A stretch of DNA of 64,000 nucleotides, from assembly GCF_005280585.1 (NCBI RefSeq), contig NZ_SZVO01000003.1, positions 124,001 through 188,000 of the forward strand, read 5' to 3'. The translations under genes were made by a program, and so were the position numbers. Shown here in pieces: positions 53,748-63,703 of this stretch (positions are counted from its first letter, which is position 1; each line of letters starts with the position of its first letter). Under the pieces are notes generated by a model. It had not been told where the DNA came from and ran no database searches. It was given only the letters and a program-made list of their open reading frames with translations. Source of the DNA: Dyadobacter frigoris (GTDB lineage Bacteria > Bacteroidota > Bacteroidia > Cytophagales > Spirosomataceae).

Positions 53748-54896
53748 ATGCTTTCATCCCGAATAGGTATTCTTGGCGGTGGTCAATTAGGACTTATGCT
53801 TTTGCAGGCCGCCATAGACTGGAACCTTGATATTCACATTTTAGATCCCGACGCAGAAGCGCCCTGCCGCAAAATTGCCCCGAAATTCACCCAAGGTTCT
53901 TTGCAGGATTATGATACTGTTTACCAGTTTGGTAAGGATCTTGACGTTATTACCATTGAAATAGAAAAGGTAAATGTTGAAGCGCTGGAAGCTTTGGAGA
54001 AGGAAGGAAAGAGGATTTATCCGCAGCCTTCGGTAATCCGGCAAATCCAGGATAAAAGAATCCAGAAACAATTTTACCTTGAAAAAGGACTTCCCACAGC
54101 AGAATTTATCCTGACTGAAAGCCGTGAAGATGTCCGAAATTTTATAGATTTCCTTCCGGCGTTTCATAAACTTGGACGTGACGGATATGACGGTCGCGGT
54201 GTGCAACGTCTTACATCCCAGGCAGATATTGAAAAGGCTTTTGACCAGCCCGGATTATTGGAAAAAACGGTGCCTTTTGAAAAGGAACTGGCCGTAATTG
54301 TTGCCAGAAATCCGTCAGGGGAAGTTAAATGTTTCCCTACGGTGGAAATGGTTTTTCATCCTGAACTTAATCTGGTTGAATATCTTTTTGCACCTGCCGA
54401 GATCAGCGTCGAAACGGATTTGAAGGCACAGGAAATTGCTAAAAAAACGGCAGAATCTTTTGGGATTGTGGGCTTACTGGCCGTTGAATTATTCCTGACA
54501 GCCGATGGTGAAGTGCTTATTAATGAAGTAGCTCCCCGCCCGCATAACAGCGGTCACCACACGATCCGCGCAAATGCAACGTCTCAATACGAACAACATT
54601 GGCGAGCGATCCTGGATCTGCCTTTGGGGAGTACAGAAACGTACGCTCCTTCTGCCATGGTCAATTTATTGGGAGAAGATGGTTTTGAAGGACCTGCTGT
54701 ATATGAAGGAATGGAAAAGCTTCTGGCAACGGATCAGGTTTTCCCGTTTTTATATTGGAAAGCGATCACAAAACCTTTCCGAAAAATGGGCCACATAACG
54801 ATTATGGATCATGATTTGGCTTTATTAAAAGCAAAGGTTGATTTTGTGAAAAAGAATATCAGAGTTATAAGCAGTTCTCAGTTTGAAAAAAAATAA
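53748..54896 (+). CDS. purK: N5-carboxyaminoimidazole ribonucleotide synthase PurK
   Basis: 382 residues of ATP-grasp fold: GILGGGQLGLMLLQAAIDW at the start, FHKLGRDGYDGRGVQ (ATP lid), EKTVPFEKELAVIVARNPSGEVKCFPTVE, and NEVAPRPHNSGHHTIRANATSQYEQHWRAILDLPLG with the metal-binding residues. It carboxylates AIR to N5-CAIR at the expense of ATP. It is followed by purE after 40 bp, the usual pairing. Confidence 0.96.
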   Translation: MLSSRIGILGGGQLGLMLLQAAIDWNLDIHILDPDAEAPCRKIAPKFTQGSLQDYDTVYQFGKDLDVITIEIEKVNVEALEALEKEGKRIYPQPSVIRQIQDKRIQKQFYLEKGLPTAEFILTESREDVRNFIDFLPAFHKLGRDGYDGRGVQRLTSQADIEKAFDQPGLLEKTVPFEKELAVIVARNPSGEVKCFPTVEMVFHPELNLVEYLFAPAEISVETDLKAQEIAKKTAESFGIVGLLAVELFLTADGEVLINEVAPRPHNSGHHTIRANATSQYEQHWRAILDLPLGSTETYAPSAMVNLLGEDGFEGPAVYEGMEKLLATDQVFPFLYWKAITKPFRKMGHITIMDHDLALLKAKVDFVKKNIRVISSSQFEKK

Positions 54897-54936
54897 TTAC
54901 CATTTCGAAAAGGTAATTAATAAAATATAAAATACA

Positions 54937-55428
54937 ATGGTAGGAATAATCATGGGAAGCCTGTCGGACAGGAAGGTAATGCAGGAAGCAGCTGACGCAC
55001 TAAATGAGCTTGGAATAACGTTTGAAATGGAAATTGTATCCGCACATCGTACGCCGGAAAGAATGCTGGAATATGCATCAAGCGCTCGTCAACGCGGATT
55101 GAAAGTAATTATTGCCGGTGCAGGCGGAGCGGCACATTTACCAGGAATGGTAGCGTCACTAACTTCTTTGCCGGTCATTGGAGTTCCGGTTTTGTCAAGT
55201 AATTCGATTGATGGCTGGGATTCTGTTTTATCAATTTTACAAATGCCTTCCGGTGTTCCGGTTGCCACGGTTGCATTGAACGGTGCCAGAAATGCAGGAA
55301 TTCTTGCAGCACAAATTATCGGAGCAAGTGATAGTGATGTTGCTAACAGACTGGATATCTTTAAAGAAGGGTTGAAAGATAAAGTCGCTGCTATGAATAA
55401 GGAATTAAAAAATGAAGTTGTAAAGTAA
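54937..55428 (+). CDS. purE: N5-CAIR mutase PurE
   Basis: 163 residues: GIIMGSLSDRKVMQEAADALNELGI, VSAHRTPERMLEYA and AGAGGAAHLPGMVASLTSLPVIGVPV, the class I PurE signature with active-site His in SAHRTP. It moves the carboxylate from N5 to C4 of the imidazole. The LysM gene follows at 62 bp and may be separate. Confidence 0.96.
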   Translation: MVGIIMGSLSDRKVMQEAADALNELGITFEMEIVSAHRTPERMLEYASSARQRGLKVIIAGAGGAAHLPGMVASLTSLPVIGVPVLSSNSIDGWDSVLSILQMPSGVPVATVALNGARNAGILAAQIIGASDSDVANRLDIFKEGLKDKVAAMNKELKNEVVK

Positions 55429-55489
55429 CGTTGGTTTATTATTTTCGTATCAAAGTAAAGTCACCTGTCAATTGAATCACCACTAAACT

Positions 55490-56146
55490 ATGGAAGACGA
55501 AAGCCCTAAAAAACGAAACATACGCCCTACCGAAAAATCCAACCTCCCGATTATTACCTTATTTGTGTTGGTATTGTTGGTTTTAGCAATGCTTTATGTA
55601 GGCTATGAATACGTTTCTGATGATTCCACGAACTCCGAAGAGCTGACTTCAACCGTAAAGGATACCACTGAGGATAAAACAGTTACTGAAGAACCTGTTG
55701 CAGAAGAACCTGAATCCGAAGATCCTGTGATTAAGGCAAAACCAAAGGCAACAGAAGAAAAGGATAAAGAGAAAACCAAGGAAAAAGAAAAGAAAGAGGA
55801 GCCTAAGAAAACAGAAGATGCCAAAGTTGTGGCTTCAAGGATTGGCGGCCGGGAAATTATACGAACTGTAAAAGGCGGTGAAACTTTCTCTTCTGTGGCT
55901 AGTCGATATAATCTTACAACAGAAACTCTGAAAGCTTTAAATCCGTCAATAACAGAATTAAAGTCAGGAGATAAACTTAAAATCCGTGTAAAAGCAGTTC
56001 ATACCGTCGGACCTGGCGATATTTTAAAAGTTGTTTCCGGGAAATATGATGTAAGTAAGGAAGCTATTATGAAAGCTAATGGAAAAACGAAAGATCTGGC
56101 CAGCCGTGGTGAGGAGCTTGTTATTCCTTTTCCTACGAAGAGATAA
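55490..56146 (+). CDS. LysM-domain membrane-anchored protein
   Basis: 218 residues. An N-terminal membrane helix (LPIITLFVLVLLVLAMLYVGYEYV, residues ~20-42), a long acidic/Lys-rich linker (~45-115, alternating Glu, Lys, Thr), and two LysM repeats: TVKGGETFSSVASRYNLTTETLKALNPSITELKSGDKLKI and TVGPGDILKVVSGKYDVSKEAIMKANGKTKDLASRGEELVIP. It should bind peptidoglycan in the periplasm; no hydrolase domain is attached, so it could be a tether or scaffold. Confidence 0.88.
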   Translation: MEDESPKKRNIRPTEKSNLPIITLFVLVLLVLAMLYVGYEYVSDDSTNSEELTSTVKDTTEDKTVTEEPVAEEPESEDPVIKAKPKATEEKDKEKTKEKEKKEEPKKTEDAKVVASRIGGREIIRTVKGGETFSSVASRYNLTTETLKALNPSITELKSGDKLKIRVKAVHTVGPGDILKVVSGKYDVSKEAIMKANGKTKDLASRGEELVIPFPTKR

Positions 56147-56160
56147 TGTAAAAAAAATGA

Positions 56161-56208
56161 AGCGTTTGTAATCCGAAAACAATTTATGTTAATCGTATTA
56201 CAAACGCT
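56161..56208. terminator. Hairpin between the LysM gene and the barrel gene
   Basis: Arms AGCGTTTGTAAT (56161-56172) and ATTACAAACGCT (56197-56208) are perfect and separated by 24 bp. The A-run to the left is on the correct side for the minus-strand gene's terminator. Confidence 0.65.
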
Positions 56209-56218
56209 CAAATAATCC

Positions 56219-56241
56219 GTTTTGCGTTGCAAACGCAAAAC
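56219..56241. repeat. Second inverted repeat after the barrel gene
   Basis: GTTTTGCGTT (56219-56228), a 3-bp gap, then AACGCAAAAC (56232-56241). It lies 5 bp past the minus-strand stop and may be part of a double terminator. Confidence 0.6.
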
Positions 56242-56245
56242 TCCA

Positions 56246-59134
56246 TTAAAAACTTCCTGGTCCGCCACCTCCTGGTCTTCCACCACCACCGCCTGGAAAT
56301 CCACCACCCATTCCGTCAAAATCACGACGTCTTTCTGAATTATTATTGGTTGGCATTTTTCCGAAATTTCTCAATGTGTAAGTGAAAGTAAGCATCGCAT
56401 ATTGTGTCAAAACCCGGCTTGTTACATCCTGTACATATGTTTCAGTTACGTTACGTGCGATACTGTTGTTTTGTTTTAAAATATCAAATACAGTCAGTTT
56501 CAATTCTCCGGCATTATTTTTCAGGAATTTCTTACCAAAACTGGCATTCCATAAAGTAAAGTTTTGATTGTAACCCGCACCCAAACCGCGGTAAGACTGG
56601 TTATTAACATCGCTTTGAAAAAGAAAACCTTTTCCAAAAATCCAGTTAACCCGACCAGTAATACTCGAAGTAAAATAATTATTGTTAAGCGTTGGCTGAA
56701 TCGAATTACGAACCACATTGTAATTACCTGAATAAGAAGCCGTAAAATCCAGTTTCTCGCTTATATTACTACTCAAAACCAATCCCTGGCTGTAAGCATA
56801 CGTGTTAGAAAAATTTGAAACATTGTTGATCATACCCGGAGCACGCACATAATTGAAACCGGAAGTAAGGTTTACATTCAGTTTAATTTTAGAAATCGGT
56901 TTCCCGTAAGCAATTAAAGTTCTTGCATTCCAGCTTCCGTCCATGTTTATTGGTGCGGTAAGTTTGGCTCCTTGTTCCAAAACAATTCCGCTGGGCAAAG
57001 TTGTCGGTTGCTGTGCTATTAAGGTTGAATTTACAATGGCGTTATTTGTTTGGGTAACAAAAATCATAGCGTTCAAACTATACGGATGATTCGCACCTGC
57101 TATCGAATAACGCATATTCATGGTATTGCGATATTCCTGTTTCAGGTTTGGATTACCGGCAGTCAATGAAAGCGGATTGCTATTGTCTACCACATTTTGC
57201 AGCTGGGAAATGGAAGGCTGATTGGTGGAACTACGGAAGAAAGTACGGAATTGTGTTCCTGATTTCGACCGGTAAGTAAGCATTAAGTTTGGCAGAAAAT
57301 TAGTAAAAGTGTGATCCACCTTTTCATTGATCGGAGACAATTGCTGACTATATAATCCGGTATTCTGAAAATCGATACCTACATTTCCCGACCAGTTGTT
57401 TTTTCTGTAACGATAGCCAATTCCTGCACGGTTTGTTGTATAACGATTGTCAAAACTATTTGACAACAAGGAATCAAGTTGCGTATAAGAACTTCCATCC
57501 GGCAAAACATTATTATAAGTTTCCTTATCTGAATTGCTATTGCTTACTGTCAAACCATAATTAAATTGCAACTGTCCGGTGCTACTGATCGGTTCGGTAT
57601 AAACCAGATTTCCACCCAAACTCAGTGCATTTGAAGAAGTATAATTACGCTGATCAATCGTATCACCAGGCATTTCCAAATTGGTAAAATACTGGTTTTT
57701 AGAATATAACTGTCCGTTTCCACTCTTATCGTTGATCTGCGTATTAAGGTTAAACGAAAGCGTTCTGCCTTTTTTGTCAAACGAGTGACGGAACAAAAGA
57801 TCATTTGTAAAGTTATAACCGTGATTTTTATTGGATTGATCCGTAGCCGTGCTATTGACCGCCGAGCCGTTACTCAGCGAAGTAAATCCATCTTTTACCG
57901 TTCCCGACTGATTGTTCTGAAAACTTAATCGCGGCGTAAAAATCAACATATTCTTTTTGTCAATCGCATACTCAACACGGAAGTTAAGACGGTGATTAGT
58001 ATTAGTGCTTCCTGATGTATTTGATTCTTTATAAAGCTGTTTGCCATAGTAATCCTGATTCGTATTCTGGAAATTATTATTGCTGGTTCTGTTGAAGAAA
58101 TAACTTCCAGTCACATCAACTTTTTCGCCAAATTTGTTTGCATAATTTAACCCAAAAGAATTGGTACCAGTTAATCCGCTTTGGTTTCCGACCAGAAAAT
58201 TGCTGGAAGCACCACCTGCTCCTCCGGCTCCTCCTCTTGCGCCACCACCACCTCCACTACTCCCTGACACACCAAGTAAATCCTGGTTTGAAAAGTTTTG
58301 AACGTTAATATTGTTCGTAAGGCCTATTATGGAGATTCTTTGGTTTTTATTAAAAAAGCTCATATTTCCTCCCGCCTGATACCGGTCGTCCAGACCATAT
58401 CCTGCATAAACTTTTCCAAACTGTCCAACTCTGCGGTTTGCTTTTGTAACAATATTGATCGTTTTCTGACCCGTTCCATCATCAAAGCCTGTAAATGCGG
58501 ACTGATCGCTTAACTTATCAAAAACTTCAATTTTATCAACAATTTCTGCCGGTAATGATTTTAAGGTTAGCGCTGCATCGTCTCCAAAAAACGGCTTCCC
58601 ATCAACCAGTACTTTGTTAACCGTTTCACCGTGTGCAGTAACCGTTCCGTTTATCACCGTTATGCCGGGCATTTTCTGGATTAAATCTTCCGTTGTTGCA
58701 TCCGGATTTGTTTTATATGCAGCGGCATTGAATTGTGTGGTATCACCTTTCTGTTCCGTTGCCGCAACCTGACCAATTACTTTCACTTCTTTCAAATTCG
58801 ATATCGCTTCAGAAAGCAGAAATGTACCGGTATTTTGAACATCATCTAAAATTTTGATTACCCTTTCAGAATCCTTATAGCTCAAATAAGAAACTTTGAC
58901 ACGATAGGATTCTTTACTAAGCCCGGTCACAAGAAATTTCCCGTTTACATCCGTAGTTACATATTCCGGCTTCGCATCCGGAGTATTGCGGCTGACAGCC
59001 ACATAGGCTCCAACGACCGGCGAACGGCTGGTACTGTCAAGTACTGTTCCTGTAATTTGAGCGGTTTGCGCCTGAACAAAGCCTGGCAGTGCCATGCACA
59101 GTATCAGTAATGCGGAGGAAAATAATATTTTCAT
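56246..59134 (-). CDS. TonB-dependent-receptor-like barrel, Gly-rich C-terminus
   Basis: I start at ATG 59134 (MKILFSSALLILCMALPG), 962 residues; the frame is open 36 bp further. Signal peptide (GFVQAQTAQ), carboxypeptidase-regulatory-like domain (ITGTVLDSTSRSPVVGAYVAVSRNTPD), plug (TTEDLIQKMPGITVINGTVTAHGETVNKVLVDGKPFFGDDAALTLKSLPAEIVDKIEVF), then a large barrel. The plug loop near residue 290 holds a Gly-rich insert (SGSSGGGGGARGGAGGAGG) and the C-terminus is Gly/Pro/Arg-rich (RRDFDGMGGGFPGGGGG). It is a paralogue in layout of the receptor at 40190-42703. Ligand unknown. Confidence 0.88.
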   Translation of the reverse strand: MKILFSSALLILCMALPGFVQAQTAQITGTVLDSTSRSPVVGAYVAVSRNTPDAKPEYVTTDVNGKFLVTGLSKESYRVKVSYLSYKDSERVIKILDDVQNTGTFLLSEAISNLKEVKVIGQVAATEQKGDTTQFNAAAYKTNPDATTEDLIQKMPGITVINGTVTAHGETVNKVLVDGKPFFGDDAALTLKSLPAEIVDKIEVFDKLSDQSAFTGFDDGTGQKTINIVTKANRRVGQFGKVYAGYGLDDRYQAGGNMSFFNKNQRISIIGLTNNINVQNFSNQDLLGVSGSSGGGGGARGGAGGAGGASSNFLVGNQSGLTGTNSFGLNYANKFGEKVDVTGSYFFNRTSNNNFQNTNQDYYGKQLYKESNTSGSTNTNHRLNFRVEYAIDKKNMLIFTPRLSFQNNQSGTVKDGFTSLSNGSAVNSTATDQSNKNHGYNFTNDLLFRHSFDKKGRTLSFNLNTQINDKSGNGQLYSKNQYFTNLEMPGDTIDQRNYTSSNALSLGGNLVYTEPISSTGQLQFNYGLTVSNSNSDKETYNNVLPDGSSYTQLDSLLSNSFDNRYTTNRAGIGYRYRKNNWSGNVGIDFQNTGLYSQQLSPINEKVDHTFTNFLPNLMLTYRSKSGTQFRTFFRSSTNQPSISQLQNVVDNSNPLSLTAGNPNLKQEYRNTMNMRYSIAGANHPYSLNAMIFVTQTNNAIVNSTLIAQQPTTLPSGIVLEQGAKLTAPINMDGSWNARTLIAYGKPISKIKLNVNLTSGFNYVRAPGMINNVSNFSNTYAYSQGLVLSSNISEKLDFTASYSGNYNVVRNSIQPTLNNNYFTSSITGRVNWIFGKGFLFQSDVNNQSYRGLGAGYNQNFTLWNASFGKKFLKNNAGELKLTVFDILKQNNSIARNVTETYVQDVTSRVLTQYAMLTFTYTLRNFGKMPTNNNSERRRDFDGMGGGFPGGGGGRPGGGGPGSF

Positions 59135-59394
59135 GATTTCTAGTAAAGGTTTCCGGAAGGTTAGAGCCACATTTATTTAAAAAGTTTAACCGTCCGACAG
59201 ATAAACCTGAATCAATCTGCAAAAAGGCAATTTCAACCGATGATCTGGGCGATTTTATCGACGGAATAATTTGAGAGAATGAGATTTTTTTTGGGAAAAA
59301 GCATAATCAAATACTTAGTCCCGAATTTTTATTTAATTTTAAGATACCTCAAAACGAAAACACAATACCTCCGGCGATTAACTTCTCAAACCAA

Positions 59395-59916
59395 ATGACA
59401 AAAATTGACCGTCCAAAATTAGAAGACGCACCGCCGTGGTATCCATATTTTTTCAATCTGACCATCGGAGATGATTTAATTTCAGCATTACAACAAAATA
59501 AAGCGGATGTAATAGAATTGATTAACTCGATTCCTGCTGAGCGAGAAGATTTCAAATATGCTGAAAATAAATGGACAATCCGGCAGGTTTTTATTCATCT
59601 TACCGACGATGAACGGTATTATGCCTACAAGGCATATTGCTACTCCCGGCAGATCGATGTATTTCTGGAAGTTCCTCAGGGAAATGATTACAACAAAGAT
59701 TTTAACGTAAACGGGCGAACCTTGGAAGATATATCAGAAGAACTCATAAGCGTAAGGGATGCCACAATTACGCTTTTCAGTCATATGACAAATGATATGC
59801 TGGATTATAAGTTCCCAAACCAAACAGAAGAATATTCCGCAAGAAGTTTAGGATGGATGACCGTTGGCCATGCTATTCATCACTGCACTCTTGTGCGTGA
59901 AAAATATTTGATATAA
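59395..59916 (+). CDS. DinB-family protein
   Basis: 173 residues of the DinB/YfiT four-helix fold. Metal-ligand pattern: His in FIHLTDDERYYAYKAY, and His in VGHAIHHCTLVREKYL, the usual HxxxH-like spacing. Such proteins are metal-dependent transferases of bacillithiol/mycothiol type or damage-inducible proteins of unknown function. The exact role here is unknown. ATG at 59395 is the first in-frame start; upstream text is AT-rich intergenic. Confidence 0.85.
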   Translation: MTKIDRPKLEDAPPWYPYFFNLTIGDDLISALQQNKADVIELINSIPAEREDFKYAENKWTIRQVFIHLTDDERYYAYKAYCYSRQIDVFLEVPQGNDYNKDFNVNGRTLEDISEELISVRDATITLFSHMTNDMLDYKFPNQTEEYSARSLGWMTVGHAIHHCTLVREKYLI

Positions 59917-59919
59917 AAA

Positions 59920-59992
59920 GCACATTCCCTGGTTTTCAAAAAGGCACTTTACAGTAAGCTGTTCCTACCAATTGAACAAATAAGGAATGTGC
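59920..59992. terminator. Possible long-loop hairpin between DinB and sensor kinase genes
   Basis: GCACATTCC (59920-59928) and GGAATGTGC (59984-59992) are perfect 9-bp arms with a 55-bp loop, followed by a T-run near 60003. The long loop makes it uncertain. Confidence 0.4.
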
Positions 59993-60007
59993 AAAGCAAT
60001 GTTTTTT

Positions 60008-63000
60008 TTATTTCAGCCAGTCTTTTAATAACGCTTCATAATTATCCAGGAATCTACGATATGCTTTTTGCAGTTGCGGTAAAACTTCTGCCAGTGTACT
60101 TGTATCATCGGATTTTAACCGCCATTCTGCATCTTTTGCTATTTCAGCAACCTGAGAAACACCGACCGTTCCGGCACTTCCTTTTAAGGTGTGCAAATTA
60201 CTTTTCACTGTCGGGATATCTCCGGTAGCAAAAGCCATCACCGCCCCTTCAACCAGCTCATCAGATTCCATGACAAAATCTTCAAAAACTGAGAAAACAA
60301 GATCTGCTCCGCCAATGGCTTTCAACTGATCAATAATTTCTCTATCCAGAATCGGCAGTGAAACTTCCTGAGCAATTTCCTTTTGTCTTGATTCCAGTTT
60401 TCGGCCTTCAACATTACCAAGTAATTCTTTTACTTTCCATATCAAATGTTGGGCACGGATCGGTTTCGCAATATAATCGTCCATTCCCTGACTCATAAAC
60501 CGGTCGCGATCTTCCTTCATTGAATAGGCCGTCATGGCCACAATCGGCGATGTAAGTTTCGGAAAACGCTTTTTCAATTCCTGCGTTGTCTCAACACCAT
60601 CCATATCAGGCATTTGGATATCCATGAAAATGATATCATAACTTTCGCCGGAAAGTGTCAGTTTATTTTCAACCTTTTCAATAGCCTGAAAACCGCTTTC
60701 CGCCAGATCCACAATACAACCTGATTTCTTCAAAATTTCATTGGCAACTTTCCTGTTAACGGCGTTATCATCAACCAGCAAAATAACCGGGTGAAATTCA
60801 GAGAAAACATTTTCAATAGGTACTTCTTCCATTTGTGCGCCGGAACTAACCTGAGCAATGGAAGTGCTTTTTGTTTCAAAAGTAAACCAGAATGTGCTAC
60901 CCTCTCCTACCGTAGATTCCACACCGATTTCCCCATTCATCAGCTCACAAAGCTGTTTGGAAATAGCTAATCCAAGACCCGTCCCGCCAAAAGATTTGCG
61001 GGAAGAATTATCCAACTGTGTAAATGAAGTAAACAGAATCTGCTTGTCAATTGCGCTGATACCGATTCCCGAATCTTGTACCTCCACTTTGATCTTATAA
61101 ATCTTACCTTCGTTTTTCACCAGAGAAAGGAGAATTTTAACCGCTCCCTTTTCAGTAAATTTTATCGCATTAGAAGTCAGATTGGAAAGAATTTGTAATA
61201 GTCGGGTTTGGTCCGCGATGATAAATTGAGGTAAATCCGCCGCTATGTGATAAGTTAATTCGTCCCCTTTATTTTTAGCTGTTTGCCCAAATAATGAAAC
61301 CAGCTTGACCAATAATTCCTCCACTGCAACCGGCGTTTCATGCAACACCATTTTCCCTGCTTCAATTTTTGACAAATCGAGAATATCATTCAGAATATCC
61401 AGCAAAGTTTCGGAAGAACGCTTGATCGTCATCACATAATCCCGTTGCTCAGGATTCAACTTTGACTCACCTAACAAATCGATCATCCCGATTACGCCAT
61501 TCATTGGCGTCCGGATTTCGTGGCTCATATTAGCCAGGAAGCCTTCTTTTACCTTTAACGAATGCTCTGCATGTTCTTTTGCTTTTAACAATTCCAGCTC
61601 ATTTCGTTTCAATTCCGTGATATCCCTGGCCAAAACCGCCACTTCAATCGCCTTACCTTTATCATTTGTAAACATCAGCATATTCACCATAAACTGGCGT
61701 TCTGTACCGTCTTTACGATTTATGCTTATTTCAAAATTTCGCAAACTTTTTGTTTTCCGAAGTCTTATCAAGGCAGAATAAATCTTCTTCCGGTCTTTAA
61801 AGAATTCGGTAATTTCATGCCCAATCACCTCATCAGGCGTGTAACCCATTCTTTTGAAAACAGACTGACTGATCATCGAAATCCGTCCCTGACGGTCAAT
61901 ACGACAATAAATATCCTGTAAGTTTTCAAAAATCCCACGGAACAATTCTTCACTATGACGCAGCGATAATTCCGCTTCCTTACGCCTTGTAATATCACGT
62001 GCTATACCGGAAACTTCTTCAATAACACCGTTCGAATACTGAATCGGGTTAAGGTAAAATTCCAGCCACATTTCCCCGCCATTCGTCCTGTCAATCTTGA
62101 ACTCAAAATACTGAGGTTCGCCGCGAAGTGCCTGACGGTATTTTGTTTCAAGCGCTCTTCTGTTTTTCTGCCCAACAATCCGCCAGCCAAATTTTTCAGC
62201 ATTAATATTCAACGAAGGACGAACGCCAACCTGGCCTTCAACCAGATCCGCATAATTCAGGTTGAACGAAGTAAGCTGCAAACTTTTGTTAACCGACCAG
62301 ATCAGGTGCGAACTGCTATCAAAAATAGCGTTCAACCGAGCCGCATATTTACTCAATTCCTCTTCACTCTGTTTACGCGCAATCGCCAAAGCAACCTGAC
62401 CGGAAATAAATTCCAGTAATTCCAGATCACGCGCATCGAACATATTCGGGTCGTCATATGATTTGACACCGATAATTCCCGTAACTCTGTCGCCAATGCG
62501 AAGCGGTACGCATAAAAGTAATTTCGGCGTTACGCCATACAGGTGAAGACTATTCGTTTTCGCCAGATTTTCAATATCTGAATCGGAAAGAAAAAGTGGT
62601 TTATTTGATGCAATCGCATATTCAGTGACCCCATTTCCCAATCTCCGCCTTGTAAAACGTACGTTTCCTTTGAAATACTGATCAACATAATACGGAAAAT
62701 ACAGATAACTTTTGCTTTGATCATAAAGTGCAATAAAGAAATTCTGGACGTCAATGATCTTGCCCAATTCCTGATGAATCGTATGATAAAAATCATCCAG
62801 ATTTTGGGTATTGACCGTCCAGTTGGCAATACTATAATAAAGGCTTTGTGCTTTTTCTGCCCTTATCTTTTCCGTATAATCATTTAAAATACAACGAAAA
62901 GCGGTCGGTTTTCCGTTATCAAAACGACAATTGACACTTCCTCCTACAAAAACTTTTTTCCCTTCCTTACTTAAAAAGACCGTTTCAAAATTGGCGTTGG

Positions 63001-63622
63001 CTTTCCCTTCACGAATCAAATCAAGCTGCGCTATGGCCGCGTCTTTGTATTGTGGATGCAGAATATCCTGCATACGCATGGAAGCGGTTTCATCCAGCCG
63101 GTAACCCAAAACTTCACGCCAGGCTTTATTTACAAAGATGAATTTTCCATCAATTGCAACAAGTTGAATTAAATCACTTGTGTTATCAACCAGATCCTGA
63201 AGCTGTGCATTCGATTTGGTGATAGAAGATTCCATCCGGCGTTTTCTGGTGATATCGTCACCAACTAATGTGATGTACAAAATCTTGTCATCCTCGTTTT
63301 GGATCAATACGGAATTGATCGAAAAAGTACGCAGCGTTCCCTTTTGCGCCAGAAACGGGACTTCACGCTGTTCCAGTTTTCGCTTTCCCTGAATTCCTTC
63401 TTCAAGCATCTGGCTGATCTCGTCTTCCTCATCTTTCGGGACAAGTTTATCGAAAATACTTTCCCCGATTAAATCCGATTCAAGCCAGCCGGTTTTCTTT
63501 ATAGCATAGGGACTAATCGCCCGAATAATAAAATCGGGCGTAAAAGTTACCCCGATCAAATTCAAATGTTGCAGCGTGGTGTGTATTGACTGCCAGTCAG
63601 TCAGTGATGATATCATTTCCAT
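60008..63622 (-). CDS. Hybrid histidine kinase with PAS-PAS-GAF-PAS-PAS sensors, receiver and Hpt
   Basis: 1204 residues, no membrane helix, so cytoplasmic. Domains in order: PAS (~20-130), PAS (~140-265), GAF (~290-420), PAS (~430-550), PAS (~560-680), HisKA with phospho-acceptor His701 (NMSHEIRTPMNG), HATPase (NAIKFTEKGAVKILL, DSGIGIS, GTGLGLAISKQL), receiver with Asp1001 (YDIIFMDIQMPDMDG), and Hpt with His1144 (NLHTLKGSAGTVG). This is a complete internal phosphorelay (His-Asp-His), so it needs an external receiver partner, not seen here. The sensor inputs are unknown. Confidence 0.95.
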   Translation of the reverse strand: MEMISSLTDWQSIHTTLQHLNLIGVTFTPDFIIRAISPYAIKKTGWLESDLIGESIFDKLVPKDEEDEISQMLEEGIQGKRKLEQREVPFLAQKGTLRTFSINSVLIQNEDDKILYITLVGDDITRKRRMESSITKSNAQLQDLVDNTSDLIQLVAIDGKFIFVNKAWREVLGYRLDETASMRMQDILHPQYKDAAIAQLDLIREGKANANFETVFLSKEGKKVFVGGSVNCRFDNGKPTAFRCILNDYTEKIRAEKAQSLYYSIANWTVNTQNLDDFYHTIHQELGKIIDVQNFFIALYDQSKSYLYFPYYVDQYFKGNVRFTRRRLGNGVTEYAIASNKPLFLSDSDIENLAKTNSLHLYGVTPKLLLCVPLRIGDRVTGIIGVKSYDDPNMFDARDLELLEFISGQVALAIARKQSEEELSKYAARLNAIFDSSSHLIWSVNKSLQLTSFNLNYADLVEGQVGVRPSLNINAEKFGWRIVGQKNRRALETKYRQALRGEPQYFEFKIDRTNGGEMWLEFYLNPIQYSNGVIEEVSGIARDITRRKEAELSLRHSEELFRGIFENLQDIYCRIDRQGRISMISQSVFKRMGYTPDEVIGHEITEFFKDRKKIYSALIRLRKTKSLRNFEISINRKDGTERQFMVNMLMFTNDKGKAIEVAVLARDITELKRNELELLKAKEHAEHSLKVKEGFLANMSHEIRTPMNGVIGMIDLLGESKLNPEQRDYVMTIKRSSETLLDILNDILDLSKIEAGKMVLHETPVAVEELLVKLVSLFGQTAKNKGDELTYHIAADLPQFIIADQTRLLQILSNLTSNAIKFTEKGAVKILLSLVKNEGKIYKIKVEVQDSGIGISAIDKQILFTSFTQLDNSSRKSFGGTGLGLAISKQLCELMNGEIGVESTVGEGSTFWFTFETKSTSIAQVSSGAQMEEVPIENVFSEFHPVILLVDDNAVNRKVANEILKKSGCIVDLAESGFQAIEKVENKLTLSGESYDIIFMDIQMPDMDGVETTQELKKRFPKLTSPIVAMTAYSMKEDRDRFMSQGMDDYIAKPIRAQHLIWKVKELLGNVEGRKLESRQKEIAQEVSLPILDREIIDQLKAIGGADLVFSVFEDFVMESDELVEGAVMAFATGDIPTVKSNLHTLKGSAGTVGVSQVAEIAKDAEWRLKSDDTSTLAEVLPQLQKAYRRFLDNYEALLKDWLK

Positions 63623-63703
63623 AATTTGCCGGAAACCGTATTTTTAAGATTACTTCCTATTCTTTATTCGATAAATCTACGAATTAAGACGTAATTTTGG
63701 CTC